Below are positions 1-12,236 of a stretch of 64,000 bases of DNA, piece after piece. Each line of letters begins with the position of its first letter. Position 1 is the stretch's first letter. Below the pieces are notes generated by a model. It had not been told where the DNA came from. It made no database searches and worked only from the letters and a program-made list of their open reading frames with translations. A program made the translations under genes and the position numbers. The DNA lies in NCBI RefSeq assembly GCF_001522545.3, contig NC_031772.1, forward strand, positions 4,117,787 to 4,181,786. Direction: 5' to 3'. The stretch is from Parus major. Lineage: Eukaryota > Chordata > Aves > Passeriformes > Paridae.

Positions 1-1920
1 CACTCTCTGCATTACTCAAGAAAGATGATTAAAATTAATGTCTCACAGGTATTTTTTGTTTTGCTTCCACACTAGCTTGAATAGAGATTCTTTCCTTTAA
101 GAATGAATAACTAAGATGAAGCAGTTTATTACAGGGCTCTGATTGTGGGGTGGGAGAGGGACATGCAAACTAAATTTTGAAGAAAGCATATCAAAAAAGG
201 GCAGGGTAAGTGGATGACCAGAAACCCTCTAGTTAGTTAACCCTCATGTAAACATGCAAGAGAAAAGTCATTCATGAAATTTCAAGACAGAAACGTTTGT
301 AAGCTCCAGCAAGAAGAGATTTGTTTGAACCATAAGTCAGTTGTGTAGCCAGTAAAGCAATTCATAAAACCAGAGCAGAAAGAAGTGACGGTGATGCTGG
401 TTCTGAGACAAGAGATGTCAGCTCATACAACAGCAGGATCAATTAATGCTCTCCAGCACTGCTGACCACGAGAACAAGTGAGGTTTGTAGTGTGTCACAG
501 CAACAATTCTGGCCAAACCCTTGCTGAGGGCTCCTGCAAGAGGCACTGTGGCTGTTGGGAGCAGCACATCAGCACCCAGCACACACCTGGAATGCAGCAC
601 AGGAGCAGAAGGTGCAGACAGCCTGTACTGAGCTCTCTGCAAACAGTCAGCCAGCCTGGGAGAACATAAAAATCATTTTGTAATGGCAGGATGGCTCAAC
701 TCAAGGGATTTTGGTAAGTCACCTATTAGATACGTGAATTGTCTTATCAAAATACCCAACAAATAAAGCCTTACAAGCCAAAAGACTCCCCAAACCTCCA
801 AATACATCTTTCAGCAACAAGCTCGTACAACAGAGGGAACAGAACACCGAGTTCATTACCCTGGGTCCTGTTTCAGTATCCATATTCTGCTCCTGTCTAC
901 CTGCCAGTATTCTACCACCTTGCTCTGCTCTGGATTTTTATTGTTGGTTTTGGGAGTTTTTGTGTGTTTGGGAAGGGGGTTTCAGTTTTTCTTGTTTAGA
1001 CATGTATTTCAAGTCTCACTGCAAAGACTCAACATTTTTCCTGCTTTTCTATTTTCAGTATTATCTCAGCAACTTTTTAGAAAATTGCTCTCCTTCAGCA
1101 CACAACAACATTTAAAAGTATGAGGAGGAGAGGAGGCAGCTGCAGACACCTGCAGCCCTGAAGAGAGATGCCTTCATCAGCCTCACAGAAAACAACAGGG
1201 ATAACATTTCACAGACACAGGACATTCTCTGATTAACTGTTATCAAAACAGTCTAATAGCTAGCATGTAAAACCTGCACTAGGCAAAAACAACCACCACA
1301 CATGTAAGAAAAAGCATAATGCATAATATTTTAAACATGCTGATTAGACATTCTAAATGAAGCTCAAAATATTTTTTCTTTCAACTAGCTTTATCTTCTT
1401 AATTAGCAACTCTTAAGTTACTGTAACATACAAGTAACTAAATCCCCCTACTGGCACAACCTCTGTGTCAGGAGCTTTCTTTACAGCCACCTTTATTTAA
1501 TTGCAGATATACAAATATTCTTCTCTAGGGATGGTAGGGAATAGGACATGTCAGTTCCTCAGCACACAAACAGGATTTCAGGAAATCATTTGTGAGACAG
1601 AGATGGCACAAGATGACATGGTAGGTTCCCAGGAAGGACAAACACAACAGCAGAGTGTCTGTACTGACCTGCCTGAGTGACTCCTCTGCAGGGCAGTGAC
1701 CCCAGCAGTGGCTGCCTGTGACATCTACTCCCAACTCCCATGGAATCCAGCCATGCCAATAAAACCTTCCTTCCACAGCACAGTTATTTCTACTCTGCAA
1801 GTAAGTTGGTCAGAAAGGCTAAATCTCAATCCTTGCAAACCACTCAAAATCTAACTGGAGACAGCTCAGGACAACCAACTCCAGTTAACTCTGCTGAGAC
1901 AGAGGAACTGGTCTAGACCA

Positions 1921-2450
1921 CAGAATCCCAGAATGGTTTGGGTTGGAAGGGACCTTAAAGCTCATTCCACCCCCTGCCATGGGCAGGGACACTTTCCACT
2001 AGCCCAGGTTGCTCCAAGCCCTTGTCCAGCCTGCCCTTGGACACTTCCAGGGATCCAGAGGCAACCACAGCTTCTCTGGGCAGCCAGCACCCTGAACTTG
2101 GGCCTTCTCCAGCTCCACAAGGTTTGCCCAGTCCCACTTCTGCAGCCTGTCCAGGTCCTTCTGGATCCATCCCTTCCATCCACAGTGGGACTACCTCACC
2201 CAGCCTGGGGCTGCTGCTGAGGGCTCCATACCCTGACCCTGTCCCTGTCCCCAGGGGCTCCATCCCCCTGTCCCCAGAGTTAAAGAGTACCCATGCCAAT
2301 CCCGACCCTGGAACTCCACTGCTGCACCACACAGATACCCAGCAGCTGATTGCAGCTCTGAGCACAACCATCCAGCCAATTCCTCACCCATGGTCCATCC
2401 ATCCAGTCCACATCACTCCAGGTTAGAGACAAGAATAGCCATCATCTGAA
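1921..2450 (-). repeat. CR1 LINE fragment, antisense to window
   Basis: The plus strand reads GAATGGTTTGGGTTGGAAGG followed by GACCTTAAAG, the reverse complement of the avian CR1 3' end. The element therefore lies on the minus strand with its 3' terminus at about 1921. CR1-typical segments continue rightward (CTTGGACACTTCCAGGGATCC at 2036-2056; CCATCCAGCCAATTCCTCACC near 2370; TTAGAGACAAGAATAGCCATC near 2424). The middle (about 2180-2300) is diverged and C-rich. Open frames across it are relics or chance, not genes. The right boundary is approximate. Confidence 0.85.
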
Positions 2451-2454
2451 AAAG

Positions 2455-2512
2455 CACAAAGATGACCTCAAGAGGACCCTACTAACCTCAACAATTCTGT
2501 GATTCTGCAAAA
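2455..2512 (+). repeat. Short CR1 3' end fragment, sense
   Basis: AGATGACCTCAAGAGGACCC followed by AACCTCAACAATTCTGTGATTCTGC matches the plus-oriented 3' tail of a CR1 element (Pu-ACCTCAA-NAATTCT-GTGATTCTG style ending). It abuts the 5'-truncated end of the oppositely oriented CR1 to its left. It is very short and probably a severely 5'-truncated copy. Its left boundary is uncertain. Confidence 0.6.
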
Positions 2513-4279
2513 TATGTAGATTTGGAACTGTATACACAGCGTGAAGTAATTCTGATGGACATTTTAAAATAAAAAATGTTCTGTTTTAATTCCACTGTCC
2601 ATTCAGGCTTGAAAACAGGAAAGAAAAAAGTCTTGGTGTTTTGAAGATTTAAAATACCACAAGGACATAGCAGGCTAAAAGTTCTCTTGCCACAGACTGG
2701 ACAGAATTGATCTGCATGCTGAGAATGTTACTCACTTACAGGGCTATGACAAGAATAAAAAAAGCCTAAAGACTATAACTAAGGACTCCAAGATAGCCCA
2801 CATGGCCCTGTAAGTTTATTTAGCAATTTTAGTTCATGCCCATAGCAAATGGAATTAAAACTAAATTTTTGGATTGTTCTGAATTCTCCCTCACCAAAAA
2901 ATCAAGGTTGATTTCCATGGTTGAGAGAGCTTTGGAAAAATCCAGAAGTTAAGTTTAAATCACATCATACATAAATTTGTGTGTATGTAAACATTTTATC
3001 AATGAATACGTGTATATCTTAATTTTATAAAATCCAATATTAAATGTAACTCCCACTTTAACTTTCAGGGGAGCTAAAATGCATTATCTAATAGAATATG
3101 AAAACTCTGATCACAGCAGCCTATGGAAGTGAGGAAGACTAAGAACAGTACATGCAGAATGCTGCTGAAAAACAGCCCCTGAGATTCCTTCAAAGAAAAA
3201 TCAGAGCTACCTCTGCTCAAAATACTGTCATCCTACCAGAGACAGAAAGGATGCGGAGGTGGCAATCCGAGGAGGCAGCACAACCTCCTGGCATGAAGCT
3301 CATTTCTGTCTCCGAGCACAGGAAACCCTCAAGTCTTACAAGCTGTATCAGGTTGAGTCTTGAACAGAATAACAGCAAGTGCACTGGTGATGCCCATTTC
3401 ACATTGTCACATTTGGTGACACATTTCAGTACATTTCAGTCATAAACAGACTGGACTTACTTTTAGACCAAATAAATAGGTAACATCTTGATTATACAAA
3501 CATTCTTTTCACCCAAAGCCCCTGAAGTAGTTTTTCATCTGTTTTACAGAAGGAGAACAATCAAGAAACTCTAAAATCATTACAGGAGATGATCTCGAAA
3601 TTCTGGATCTACCCTACGCTTTGTAGATCACTCACAACTACAGCCCAGTGTTAAGGGCAACTGAACCATTTAACTGAAAAGGAAAAGTATTTCAAAATAT
3701 TTAAGACTTCACCTGATTCACTGATACATCACAGAAGGCACCCAGCTCAAGGAGGAGAGTAAACTAGCTGACTTGTTGGGAAAAATGTGAAGGAACATAC
3801 ATTGAGGATCTTTTTAGTACTTACATTCCTATAAAATACATTTCAATACTTCAGTGACTATATGCCAAATTCTTAACTAATACTGTCACTGGAAACCTTC
3901 AATTAATGACAATATTAATGGAGCTTTATGTAGCATAGATAATAGTGCACATGCATAATATAGCAAGATAGCTCAAGTTTTACACATCAGTTGTAAAAAG
4001 CCTATTAATAAAGAATAATCCAATAAAAGCTCTGTTTGTTAGGGCATTACCATACTTTTTAGTGTAAGAAAAAAAGAGTCTCCTTCTTAAATAACTACTA
4101 AATGCTTGAGATTCTAACATATTGCTGCAAGCTATAATGGTTATAACTGTTAATCCAATACACCTTTTATACAAACCCATAAACACACGAGTGGAAAAAT
4201 AGCACAGATGTTCATCTCTAATGCAATTTCCATTCAATTTCCTAAGTGCAGTCCCTGTGTGCAAACTAGCTTAACGTTA

Positions 4280-4990
4280 TGTTTAGCTTGCAAATTCTTT
4301 TAATAAATAATGAATGCAATAAAACTGGTAGATCAATGGCAAGCTGAGAAATCATAAAAAAGCCTTTTGTGCTCATGCTGTTGCCGATTTCAAACTTTAA
4401 TCCAGCTACAGATCAATAGTACTTTTTCTTTTTAACCCATCCCACAGATAGCAGACGGAGGGGATGTAGGTTAAATGCCGGTACCAGATATCAATTTCCA
4501 GAAACTTGATAACATCAGGCACAATTGCAATCGAACATTTTATACCTTATCATAGGAGCAATATACACTGCTAAACATCACACTTTAAACTGCTGCACAG
4601 TAATAAAGGGAGCACATTAATTGGGTTTGGTTCTTACTTTCTGGAGAAGTGATATTTGTGAGTGAGTCACAAAAGGCTCTGACATAATCTATTTTAACGA
4701 GCAAAATGGGCTCAGCGGGTCAAGATGTACTGACAAGGGAATATAATCTCCCCACGCCTGCTAGTGACAATAAACTTTACACACACAAAACAACGCCACG
4801 GCTGCGCCACCAAGAACTAAAGGCGAGCAAAGAAACGTCTGCTTTACAGGATTCGGATATTGGAACCTTCTGGGGCAGGTATCAAAGTACATTAGTTAAT
4901 AGGTATCGGTGTTTCTTCCAGGTTGTAGAAGGGAGGGAGAGAGGAAACCCTATTACCAAGTCACTTTGGATAACCCTGTTTTACCAAGAG
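4280..4990. promoter_or_regulatory. Candidate conserved noncoding element in DACH2 intron
   Basis: This AT-rich but non-repetitive block is dense in homeodomain-like cores (TAATAAATAATGAATG, ATTAATTGGG), ATCAAT motifs and an AP-1/MARE-like GTGAGTCACAAAA near 4662. It lacks poly-A runs and recognisable transposon sequence. DACH loci are known for many conserved enhancers in their introns, so a regulatory role is plausible. This is inference from composition only; no alignment was possible. Confidence 0.3.
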
Positions 4991-7079
4991 GGAACAAAGA
5001 TCAAAAGCTTGTAGCCCTGAGGGACAGTTCTAATATCAAGCAGGATAAATCTAAATCACTAAGAATTATTACTAACTAACATAGTTGTGCTTGGGAATGC
5101 AGGTTTAATCGGAACATATAAAAACCTTGCCTTGGCTTACACCAAAGGAACACAACCCAGACAGCAGGAACTCCGAAGTAGCCTCATTACATTTGGGTTT
5201 GATATTAGTACTGTGTAAGCAAATAATCATTAAAATCACACATTTCCATACACCTTCAGGTTTTATTACACTGATAATCACACAACAAACTTACAAAAGC
5301 AACCAGCTGGGAACTTCCCGTGTATTTTAAAGCAAGGATTTGGATAATTTTGTTCGTAACTTCAGAAAATTCATAATTACCACATTTGGAAAGGCACAAA
5401 AGAGATTCAAGATCCTACATTCAGCAAATAAGAGATCAGACCCAAAACCACAGTAACACATAATTCTTTCAAAAGCAGGGTTCAGTATGTCCCACCTCTG
5501 ATGAGAAGGGCTCAGATTCTAGAAACATTTTTAAGTTCTTTGCCCTTGTTCTGGCAAAAGGCCCCTGGCATGAAAGGGAAGTTCACCTCAGCAAAGTCAA
5601 AACAGAGACTTTACAGCCCAGATTTCAACACCTTTTTAATACTAATGCTGACAAACAGCCCTTACAAAACACCAATTCCAGCCTGAAAGCAGTGAAATAA
5701 ACAAGACAATTCTTTAGAACATCTCATGAGGCTCATCTGAAATATTTACTGCAAAATTACTAAGGTAGGTAAGAGACCAGTTTCTCACTCTAAGGCCACT
5801 GCCATACAATAAAACATGATTCTTTAATTCAGTGGGTTTTACTGTGATCCTAAGTCCTACCAAAGTTGATTTTCCCTGCTTTTGAAACCAGTGCACAAAC
5901 AAGAGGCTGCTGCATGTGCAGCCACAAGCCCCAGCGTGAGAATAATTCCCCATCTGCAGAGCTGGTCCCTTCTGGAGGCTTTCGGAGCATAATGCTATTG
6001 CCACACATTGATATATTGGTGAGAGAAAGGCAAATATAACAATGCTAAAGCTTAAACTCATTTGAATAAACTGTGAATTTCTATTACATATATTGTTTCC
6101 TTTATCAAATTGGAACTACTGGAGCAAGAACACCAAGAATGCCAACATAAATCTAGATCCGTTACAGCCAGTTTCTCCGATTTATTCTCAGAAGCCTTAA
6201 AGACAAAAAGTCAAAGTTCTTCTGTGTCAAGGAAAGATTAGGAAAAGGAACATTCCTGATAATTGTTTAAATGAAAATAAAAGCATCACAAGAGAGAAAT
6301 CAGGTTTAACAAAATGACTGCACAAAGTACTATTTTATCCTCTAAAGAAAAACAAAGATGACCACGAGTGGTTTAGTAAACACCAAGGAATAAAAGCTGT
6401 GCATAGCCTACGTGGGAAACAGATCTTCATTATTCATGGCAGAGTACTTTGCACTTTGTGCTATCTTTTTTTCAGAATTTAAAACCTTTCCACAAAGACA
6501 CGTTCCAGCCTTTTATGGTTTGTGTTCCACAGGTTCTGTCCAAGATAATGGATACCAGACTACACTGACCCAAAATTAACAGTGATCAACAACTTCTCCA
6601 ACATATCTGGCTCTACATGGGGAGCAGTAGCAGAAACATAATAAACAACTATTTTAAATCTAACAAATGTTGAATCCAGACATACTTAACTTTAAAAGAA
6701 AATTCTTAATGAGGTAAAAAAAGAGAAAAAAGCCTTATTTCAGCCTGTAATCAATTTGGACACAACGATATTCTATTTATAGCAATACTTTTAACATGTT
6801 CTAGTCTTATATTATTTATTCCTATCATTCCTATTACAATGAAATATTAATGTTGAGAAAGTGGTTACTCTATTAAGGAGCTATCCTATGTTTAGATTTT
6901 AATATTGATCTCCACTATTTGGGAATAATTAATCATTCTGTAAGAGTCTGCATTTGCCTGTGTTATAATACAATCAGAAGTTTAGCATCTTCCCCCACAA
7001 CAACGCCAGGATTAAATTTATATTTTGACCTATTCCTAAAGGCAATTTAGTTATTCCAACAGAAGGGGGAAAAGGGGAT

Positions 7080-7480
7080 ACCGCCACTTTAAAAGCTTCA
7101 ATCTCTTTGACATTGCTGGCAGTGTATGGGAACATTAATGCATCTGTCATGATAACAAGCTAAGAATAACATCTAGACATCAAACCGAGCAGAGAATCCA
7201 TCTGAAGTGATTCATTCAGATCTGTCTCATTGATTTATTAAACACAGGGCAACATCTGCAGCCTCACAGAGCCGCTTGGCGAAATTAATGCAAGATCAAT
7301 TCAAATGGAAAAAAGTGCAAAAGAGATAAATCAAAACACAATTTGCATGCAGTTCCACAATCAGGCTTATTGGGTGCAAATGCTCAATTTTCCTCCCAAA
7401 GCAAATGAGTTTAAATGTTGTTTTATCTTTGTAGAATTGTGTGATTTGAAGTGACAGTGAAGAGTTCTGCAGGTTGAAAT
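7080..7480. promoter_or_regulatory. Candidate conserved noncoding element in DACH2 intron
   Basis: The block contains closely packed sites seen in vertebrate developmental enhancers: CATTAATGCAT, TGATTTATTAAA (Hox/Pbx-like), two octamer-like words (ATTTGCAT and GCAAAT), CGAAATTAATGCAAG and GATTTGAAGTGACAG (TGACAG is a Meis/TGIF core). No open frame or repeat explains it. Its function is inferred from motif density and from being inside a developmental regulator's intron. Confidence 0.35.
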
Positions 7481-9839
7481 GGTGAAAAGAAAAAAAGGAG
7501 AAGAAATGCTTGCAAAGACCTTTTGAATATGCAACAAGAATATCATTAATACCTAATTGTTTAGCTTTTTTGTCTTTGCTACAAAAACACAGTATTTTTC
7601 AGTTGTAGAAGTCTCAGTAGAAAATTACATATGTATTATGCATATACACATGCAGGAATCATACAAATACTCCATTTTGGAGGAAAAGCATGTTACACTT
7701 CAAATGGGGAGCTCTAGTGCTGTGAAGAAAGAAGGGAATTTTAATCAAGGGTTCTCCAGATTAGATATGCATCTGATGAAAATATTCAAGTATTTTAGGA
7801 GTTTTGAACAGGCACAGACTTTAAAGATACCCAAAAAGAAAGAGGGATTTTTCCAAAAGCATAACTACACCGCTCAGAAAGTGGGAGAATTCCTTTCTCC
7901 ATCTCCAGCAGACTCCACTTTGCCAGCGATCTGTGAGTGTTTGAAGTGAGCCTCCTCTTCAAGGAAGAGAAGGAAACTGAAAAACAGATCTCTATTTAAA
8001 AATGCTAACACCTCCAAAATCCATAAATTTGGCTGAGTCTGAATGTAGGCTAAATACCCACTTAGAGAAAGAAGTTTATGGACAATCAGATGTCCACATT
8101 TCCTATCAATATACAGGAAGCTGTGTGCAGTGCTACATGGCTGGATTGCTTTAATTATAATCTTGACATCAGTCTCCTAATAAAAGACAGAGTACTGCTG
8201 ACTATAGGGTAGCTTTTAATAGTCAACATGACTAGACCCTCATTATCTCATAAAATTAAATGTCTGCATTTACTGCTTAAATTCATTTCTAAAGCCTTTT
8301 ATTGTTTGTGAATAGCTGAAGTAATACAAAATATTAGCTTAACCGGTTACTTTAAATCATGAAAAATATGCCATGTACTGAAATGCTCTTTTCTGCAAAG
8401 TATTCTGACCATTCACTGAATAATCCAGACCAACACTATGCTTTTTCAATGGCCAGTAGCATCCATCAAATACAGAACCGTGTGGAAGAGGTTGTGATCA
8501 TACTCTCACAATCCTGGTTTTCAGGACTGACATGTACTATCATAAACATGTTCTTACTACAGTTTTATATTTCCTTTTAAAAACAAGTCCTCATTATAGT
8601 TCTGTGTTGTTTTGGGTTATTTTTAATTAAGTAAATGCTATCCTTTACTATTAAATTTAATCAATCCTCCATAATTTAAGTAATATTCTAAGGTATTGCC
8701 CATCAGGAGCTAGATTTTGTCAGTATGCTGTACTCACTTGACGGTGGGACCTGCAATGAAATGAGCAGTTAGTTTATTTCACAAACCTTGCCTTGCAAAT
8801 TAGACTTGCATGCTGCTGGCTAACAAGAATCATTTTAGGAACATTCTGTAAAGATGTGAATGAAAATCTAAACAGTGCATGTGAACGTATTACAGAAATA
8901 GACAGGTGAAAGCTGCTGGACAGAGTAACTCCTGCTACAGAACGCAAACACCAAAAAACTTTCAGCCACGGGTGTGTTTCTCTGCAGCTCTTATGAGCTC
9001 TGTAGACAAACTCAACTTAAAAAATGCAATAGAGTAAGCAGGAGAAATAGATTTTTTTTTTCCAGTTATATATAATTGATGGTATGCATTCCAATTAAAA
9101 AAGTATCTAAAAGTGCACACCAATGTAAGAGATGCTGTTACAAGTCAATGACCAGTGAAAATAATGATACCCAGCATTTCTTACTGCATTTTTCTGGCAG
9201 CTCTTGAGTTTACTGCAACATTTCTACAGTATTCCAATAAATATATAAAGGGCTATCAATTAAAAAAAATATTAACTAGTAAAGCAATGCACAGTATTCT
9301 GAGTTGAGAGCAGTAATTTTAAAAGATCACGCATTTTCAAGCCTTTATTTTCCAAATAAAAAGTGTGAGCATGTCTTTTAACAGTTCTACTGTACTTAAT
9401 TTGTTTGATAATGTGCACTGCAGTGCTTCCCAGGTCACTTCACAGCAAACAAAAATAATTAAGATTACTCATGTATTTAACTATTTTTACCCAACATTCT
9501 CTCCGGTAAGTATGGGTAAGTACTGTTGAAGGGAAATAATAATCTGTAAATAAAATGAGGTATTAAGCATTTAATTAGCATGACAGAATATAATTAACAT
9601 TAAGTTACAATCCTTGAGCAAAGTTTCAGGTGTGCTGATAACGCTCCTCATGCGTTACACCTGAAACCACGAATGCAAAACACCTTGATGTGAGCAGGTT
9701 CTTCCAACCAGTGGCATCTTCACGAGGCATAAAGAAACGAAATGTAAAGGGATCTGCTGTTCTTGAACAGGTAAAAAACACAACGCTTTCACAGCAGGGT
9801 GGGGAGAGTTGAAGCACATTCAACACGTGTGAGTCTGAG

Positions 9840-10052
9840 CTGAGAGCTCTGCCCTGCAGGATCCCCCTGGCACTGCCCTGCCTTATCCCCAGCCTTTCCC
9901 CAGGGCTCTGTTCCTCTCAGCCCCTCCTGGAGCATCACTTGGCTCCTCACCTTCAGCTCCCCAAGGCGCCCTTCCCACCGCTCCCTGCACTACCCATTCC
10001 CCAGCACGCCCCTCAGTCTTTGTCGACGAGGGAAAAAAAAAAAAAAAAAAAA
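9840..10052 (+). repeat. GC-rich segment ending in A20, possible retroposed copy
   Basis: About 190 bp of C-rich sequence, sharply different from the AT-rich flanks, ends in an uninterrupted run of 20 A (10033-10052). That layout resembles a retroposed transcript with its poly-A tail on the plus strand. No clear target-site duplication and no recognisable parent gene were seen. It may instead be a GC patch that happens to border an A-run. Confidence 0.25.
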
Positions 10053-11491
10053 GTTGGGAAATACAAGTTTTAAACATTTAACACTCCAGCATTTCGAGAT
10101 TTTAAATCGCTGGTTGTAAGAGAGCAGAAATCATTAGACTGCAGCTACAGGCTTCATTATCAAATCAGATCCTGTATTTTCCTAATAAAAAACTTTGGCA
10201 CGGTCACAGAAATTAACGAGATGCGTTTCTTTAACCATCAACTTTCATGCTAGTCGAGTCTCAGAAACATTTCACAGAAGCATTTACATGTTAAATGTGC
10301 CCCTTAGTAATCTAATGTATTTGAATATAATTAATGTAAGTCTCAGACCTTGCTTCCAAACCCATCACTTTAATAAAGCAGTGGGTGTGATGTCATCGAG
10401 GTGCCTGACATTGAAATAGGCAGCGGGAGAAGGAGCCACAGAACCAGAACGAGAGCAAGAAAAAAAGCACATAGTCCATATTAACAGATCTAGGAATTAA
10501 GCGCATCTCTAAACTGTCACCTGTAATATAAAGTGATTTGGAACAAAGCAAATATTGCACTCAAGAACGACGCCTGGTCTGCTCCTGCTTCAGCAGCGAG
10601 TGCAGGATCAGGCCCCGCACTGGCACGAAATTAAGTTATTAAAAATAAAACCCCCGTTCAGTGCTAAGCAGGTCGAAGCAGCGACACAAAGCCCACAGTC
10701 ACTGAACGCTGGCGCTGCAGGTCGGATATCGCACCCAAAGCTCGCTGAAGCGTCTGTAAAGAAAGTTTGCTGCCACAGAAAGCAGCAGCACGCTGACATG
10801 GAAATGTTTCTGGAGACGTCCCTCACCAACTGCTGAAGCAGGGAATGGCATCTCCAAAGTCCCTGCCTTGCACCCTGCCCCACGGCACCAGTGTTCCTGC
10901 CGAGCCCCGAGAGGGTTTTGTGTTTATTTAGATCATTATCATTTCTAAAGGCAGCAGCCATGAGGTCACAAACCAGGATTATAACCCCGAGTATGCAGGA
11001 GCCAGCGGGGATCCGGGGGCTCGCTGACCGAAGCCGGGCAGGGGCTGCGGCCGCTCCGGAGCTGCGGGAGCGGAGCCGCTCCGGGGGCACCGGGACCCGC
11101 AGCCCCCGCCCGGGCACCCGGCAGGCACCGCCCGCGGGAGCACAGCCGCGGGTCCCAGCGGGACAAAAATAACGGAGAAAACTTTTGGGGATTCGGGTTG
11201 GTTTGTTGTTTTGTCTTTGTCTGTTTTAAAGAGCGTTTTCGGGAACTATCGGCTTTCCCTGTTTGGAGAAAAGTTTGGAGACCGGCGCTGGTGCCGCTCC
11301 GCTGCCCGGCGGTCCCGGCCATGGCGGGGGCCGATGGAAGTAGGCAAAGTTTTCCGTGCCGGCACCGCCGCACCCCAGCCCCGCTCAGCCCCTCGGTGCC
11401 CCCCACGCCCCCCTGCCCCGGGAGCCGCGCCCCCGCCCCCGGCTGCGCTCCCCGCGGGCCGGCCGGGGGCGAGAGCGGAGCCTGCGCTCAC

Positions 11492-11909
11492 CTCGCGTTG
11501 GTGCAGTCGTTGTACAAAGTTTCGAAGTCCTTCCTGGTGATGAGCTTGCAGCGGTTGACGCCGGGCTGGATGGCCCCCAGCCCGCGCAGGATGCGGACCT
11601 GCTCCACCGTGCACACCACGGGCGATATATCCAGCCGCTTCAGCTTGGTGTAGACCGTGTGCAGCCCTCCCACCAGGTGCTTCAGGAAGAGATCAAAGAC
11701 CTGCGGCAGGCAGATCAGCTCCTGCCCCTCCACGAGGAACGAGGCCACCTTCACCCCGTGCAGGTCGACCATCTTACACTCGTTGCCGCCGCCGCCGCCG
11801 CCGCCCGCGCCGGCCCCGCCGCCACCGGCCGAGAGGAAAGTGTTGACGAGGCTGTTGGTGAGGCGCGGGGACTCCGCGGGGCTGGAGTACAGCGGGTCCG
11901 CCCGGAACA
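11492..11909 (-). CDS. DACH2: DACH2 coding exon 1 (5' end hidden in gap): dachshund homologue 2
   Basis: DACH2 is a nuclear transcription cofactor of the Six-Eya-Dach network, used in muscle, limb and eye development. The 138 visible codons start in the gap with FRADPLYSSP, pass through a Gly/Ala tract, then give the full Ski/Sno/Dac domain (11492-11772, from MVDLHG to DCTNAR), the winged-helix-like DNA-binding region. Visible hallmarks are ELICLPQVFDLFLKHLVGG, KLKRLDISPVVC and LRGLGAIQPGVNRCKL. LDISPVVCTVEQ and PQVFDLF fit DACH2; DACH1 has LEITPVVCNVEQ and PQAFDLF. The exon ends in phase 2 (AG|GTGAGC), splitting an Arg codon. The initiator Met and roughly the first 20 residues expected for the family lie in the N run. 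The C-terminal coiled-coil domain is encoded beyond the left edge. Confidence 0.96.
11785..11829 (-). repeat. DACH2: Polyglycine/alanine-coding GCC tract in DACH2 exon 1
   Basis: Seven consecutive Gly codons, five more Gly and three Ala form a 15-residue tract just before the DNA-binding domain (plus strand GCC repeats). Such tracts are length-variable in DACH proteins and prone to sequencing error. It reads through in frame. Confidence 0.9.
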
Positions 11910-12236
11910 NNNNNNNNNNNNNNNNNNNNNNNNNNNNNNNNNNNNNNNNNNNNNNNNNNNNNNNNNNNNNNNNNNNNNNNNNNNNNNNNNNNNNNNNNNN
12001 NNNNNNNNNNNNNNNNNNNNNNNNNNNNNNNNNNNNNNNNNNNNNNNNNNNNNNNNNNNNNNNNNNNNNNNNNNNNNNNNNNNNNNNNNNNNNNNNNNNN
12101 NNNNNNNNNNNNNNNNNNNNNNNNNNNNNNNNNNNNNNNNNNNNNNNNNNNNNNNNNNNNNNNNNNNNNNNNNNNNNNNNNNNNNNNNNNNNNNNNNNNN
12201 NNNNNNNNNNNNNNNNNNNNNNNNNNNNNNNNNNNN
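11910..12236. other. Assembly gap (327 N)
   Basis: The run of N lies inside the CpG island and removes the DACH2 start codon, the first coding residues and probably part of the 5' UTR. Apparent long open frames crossing it are artefacts. Confidence 1.

Larger units (their letters stand above)
1..11491 (-). other. DACH2: DACH2 intron 1 (5' part; continues past the left edge)
   Basis: Everything left of the exon 1 splice donor (GTGAGC on the minus strand, at 11486-11491) is intronic to DACH2. No second DACH2 exon was recognised, which fits the very long first intron known for DACH genes. The stretch is AT-rich, and its open frames show no domain, no codon pattern and no splice context. It holds a CR1 pair near 1.9-2.5 kb, a GC-rich A-tailed segment near 9.8-10.05 kb, and AT-rich blocks at about 4.3-5.0 kb and 7.1-7.5 kb that look like conserved enhancers. 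Nothing else stands out in 1-1900, 2520-4270, 5000-7080, 7500-9830 and 10060-10900. Confidence 0.85.

Noticed and set aside
1955..2426. Overlapping open frames on both strands, 66-138 codons
   Set aside because: They lie within a CR1 repeat fragment and do not encode a recognisable reverse transcriptase or ORF1 segment.
1921..2512. Single CR1 with a twin-priming 5' inversion
   Set aside because: Twin priming would leave one 3' end; here both outer ends look like CR1 3' termini.
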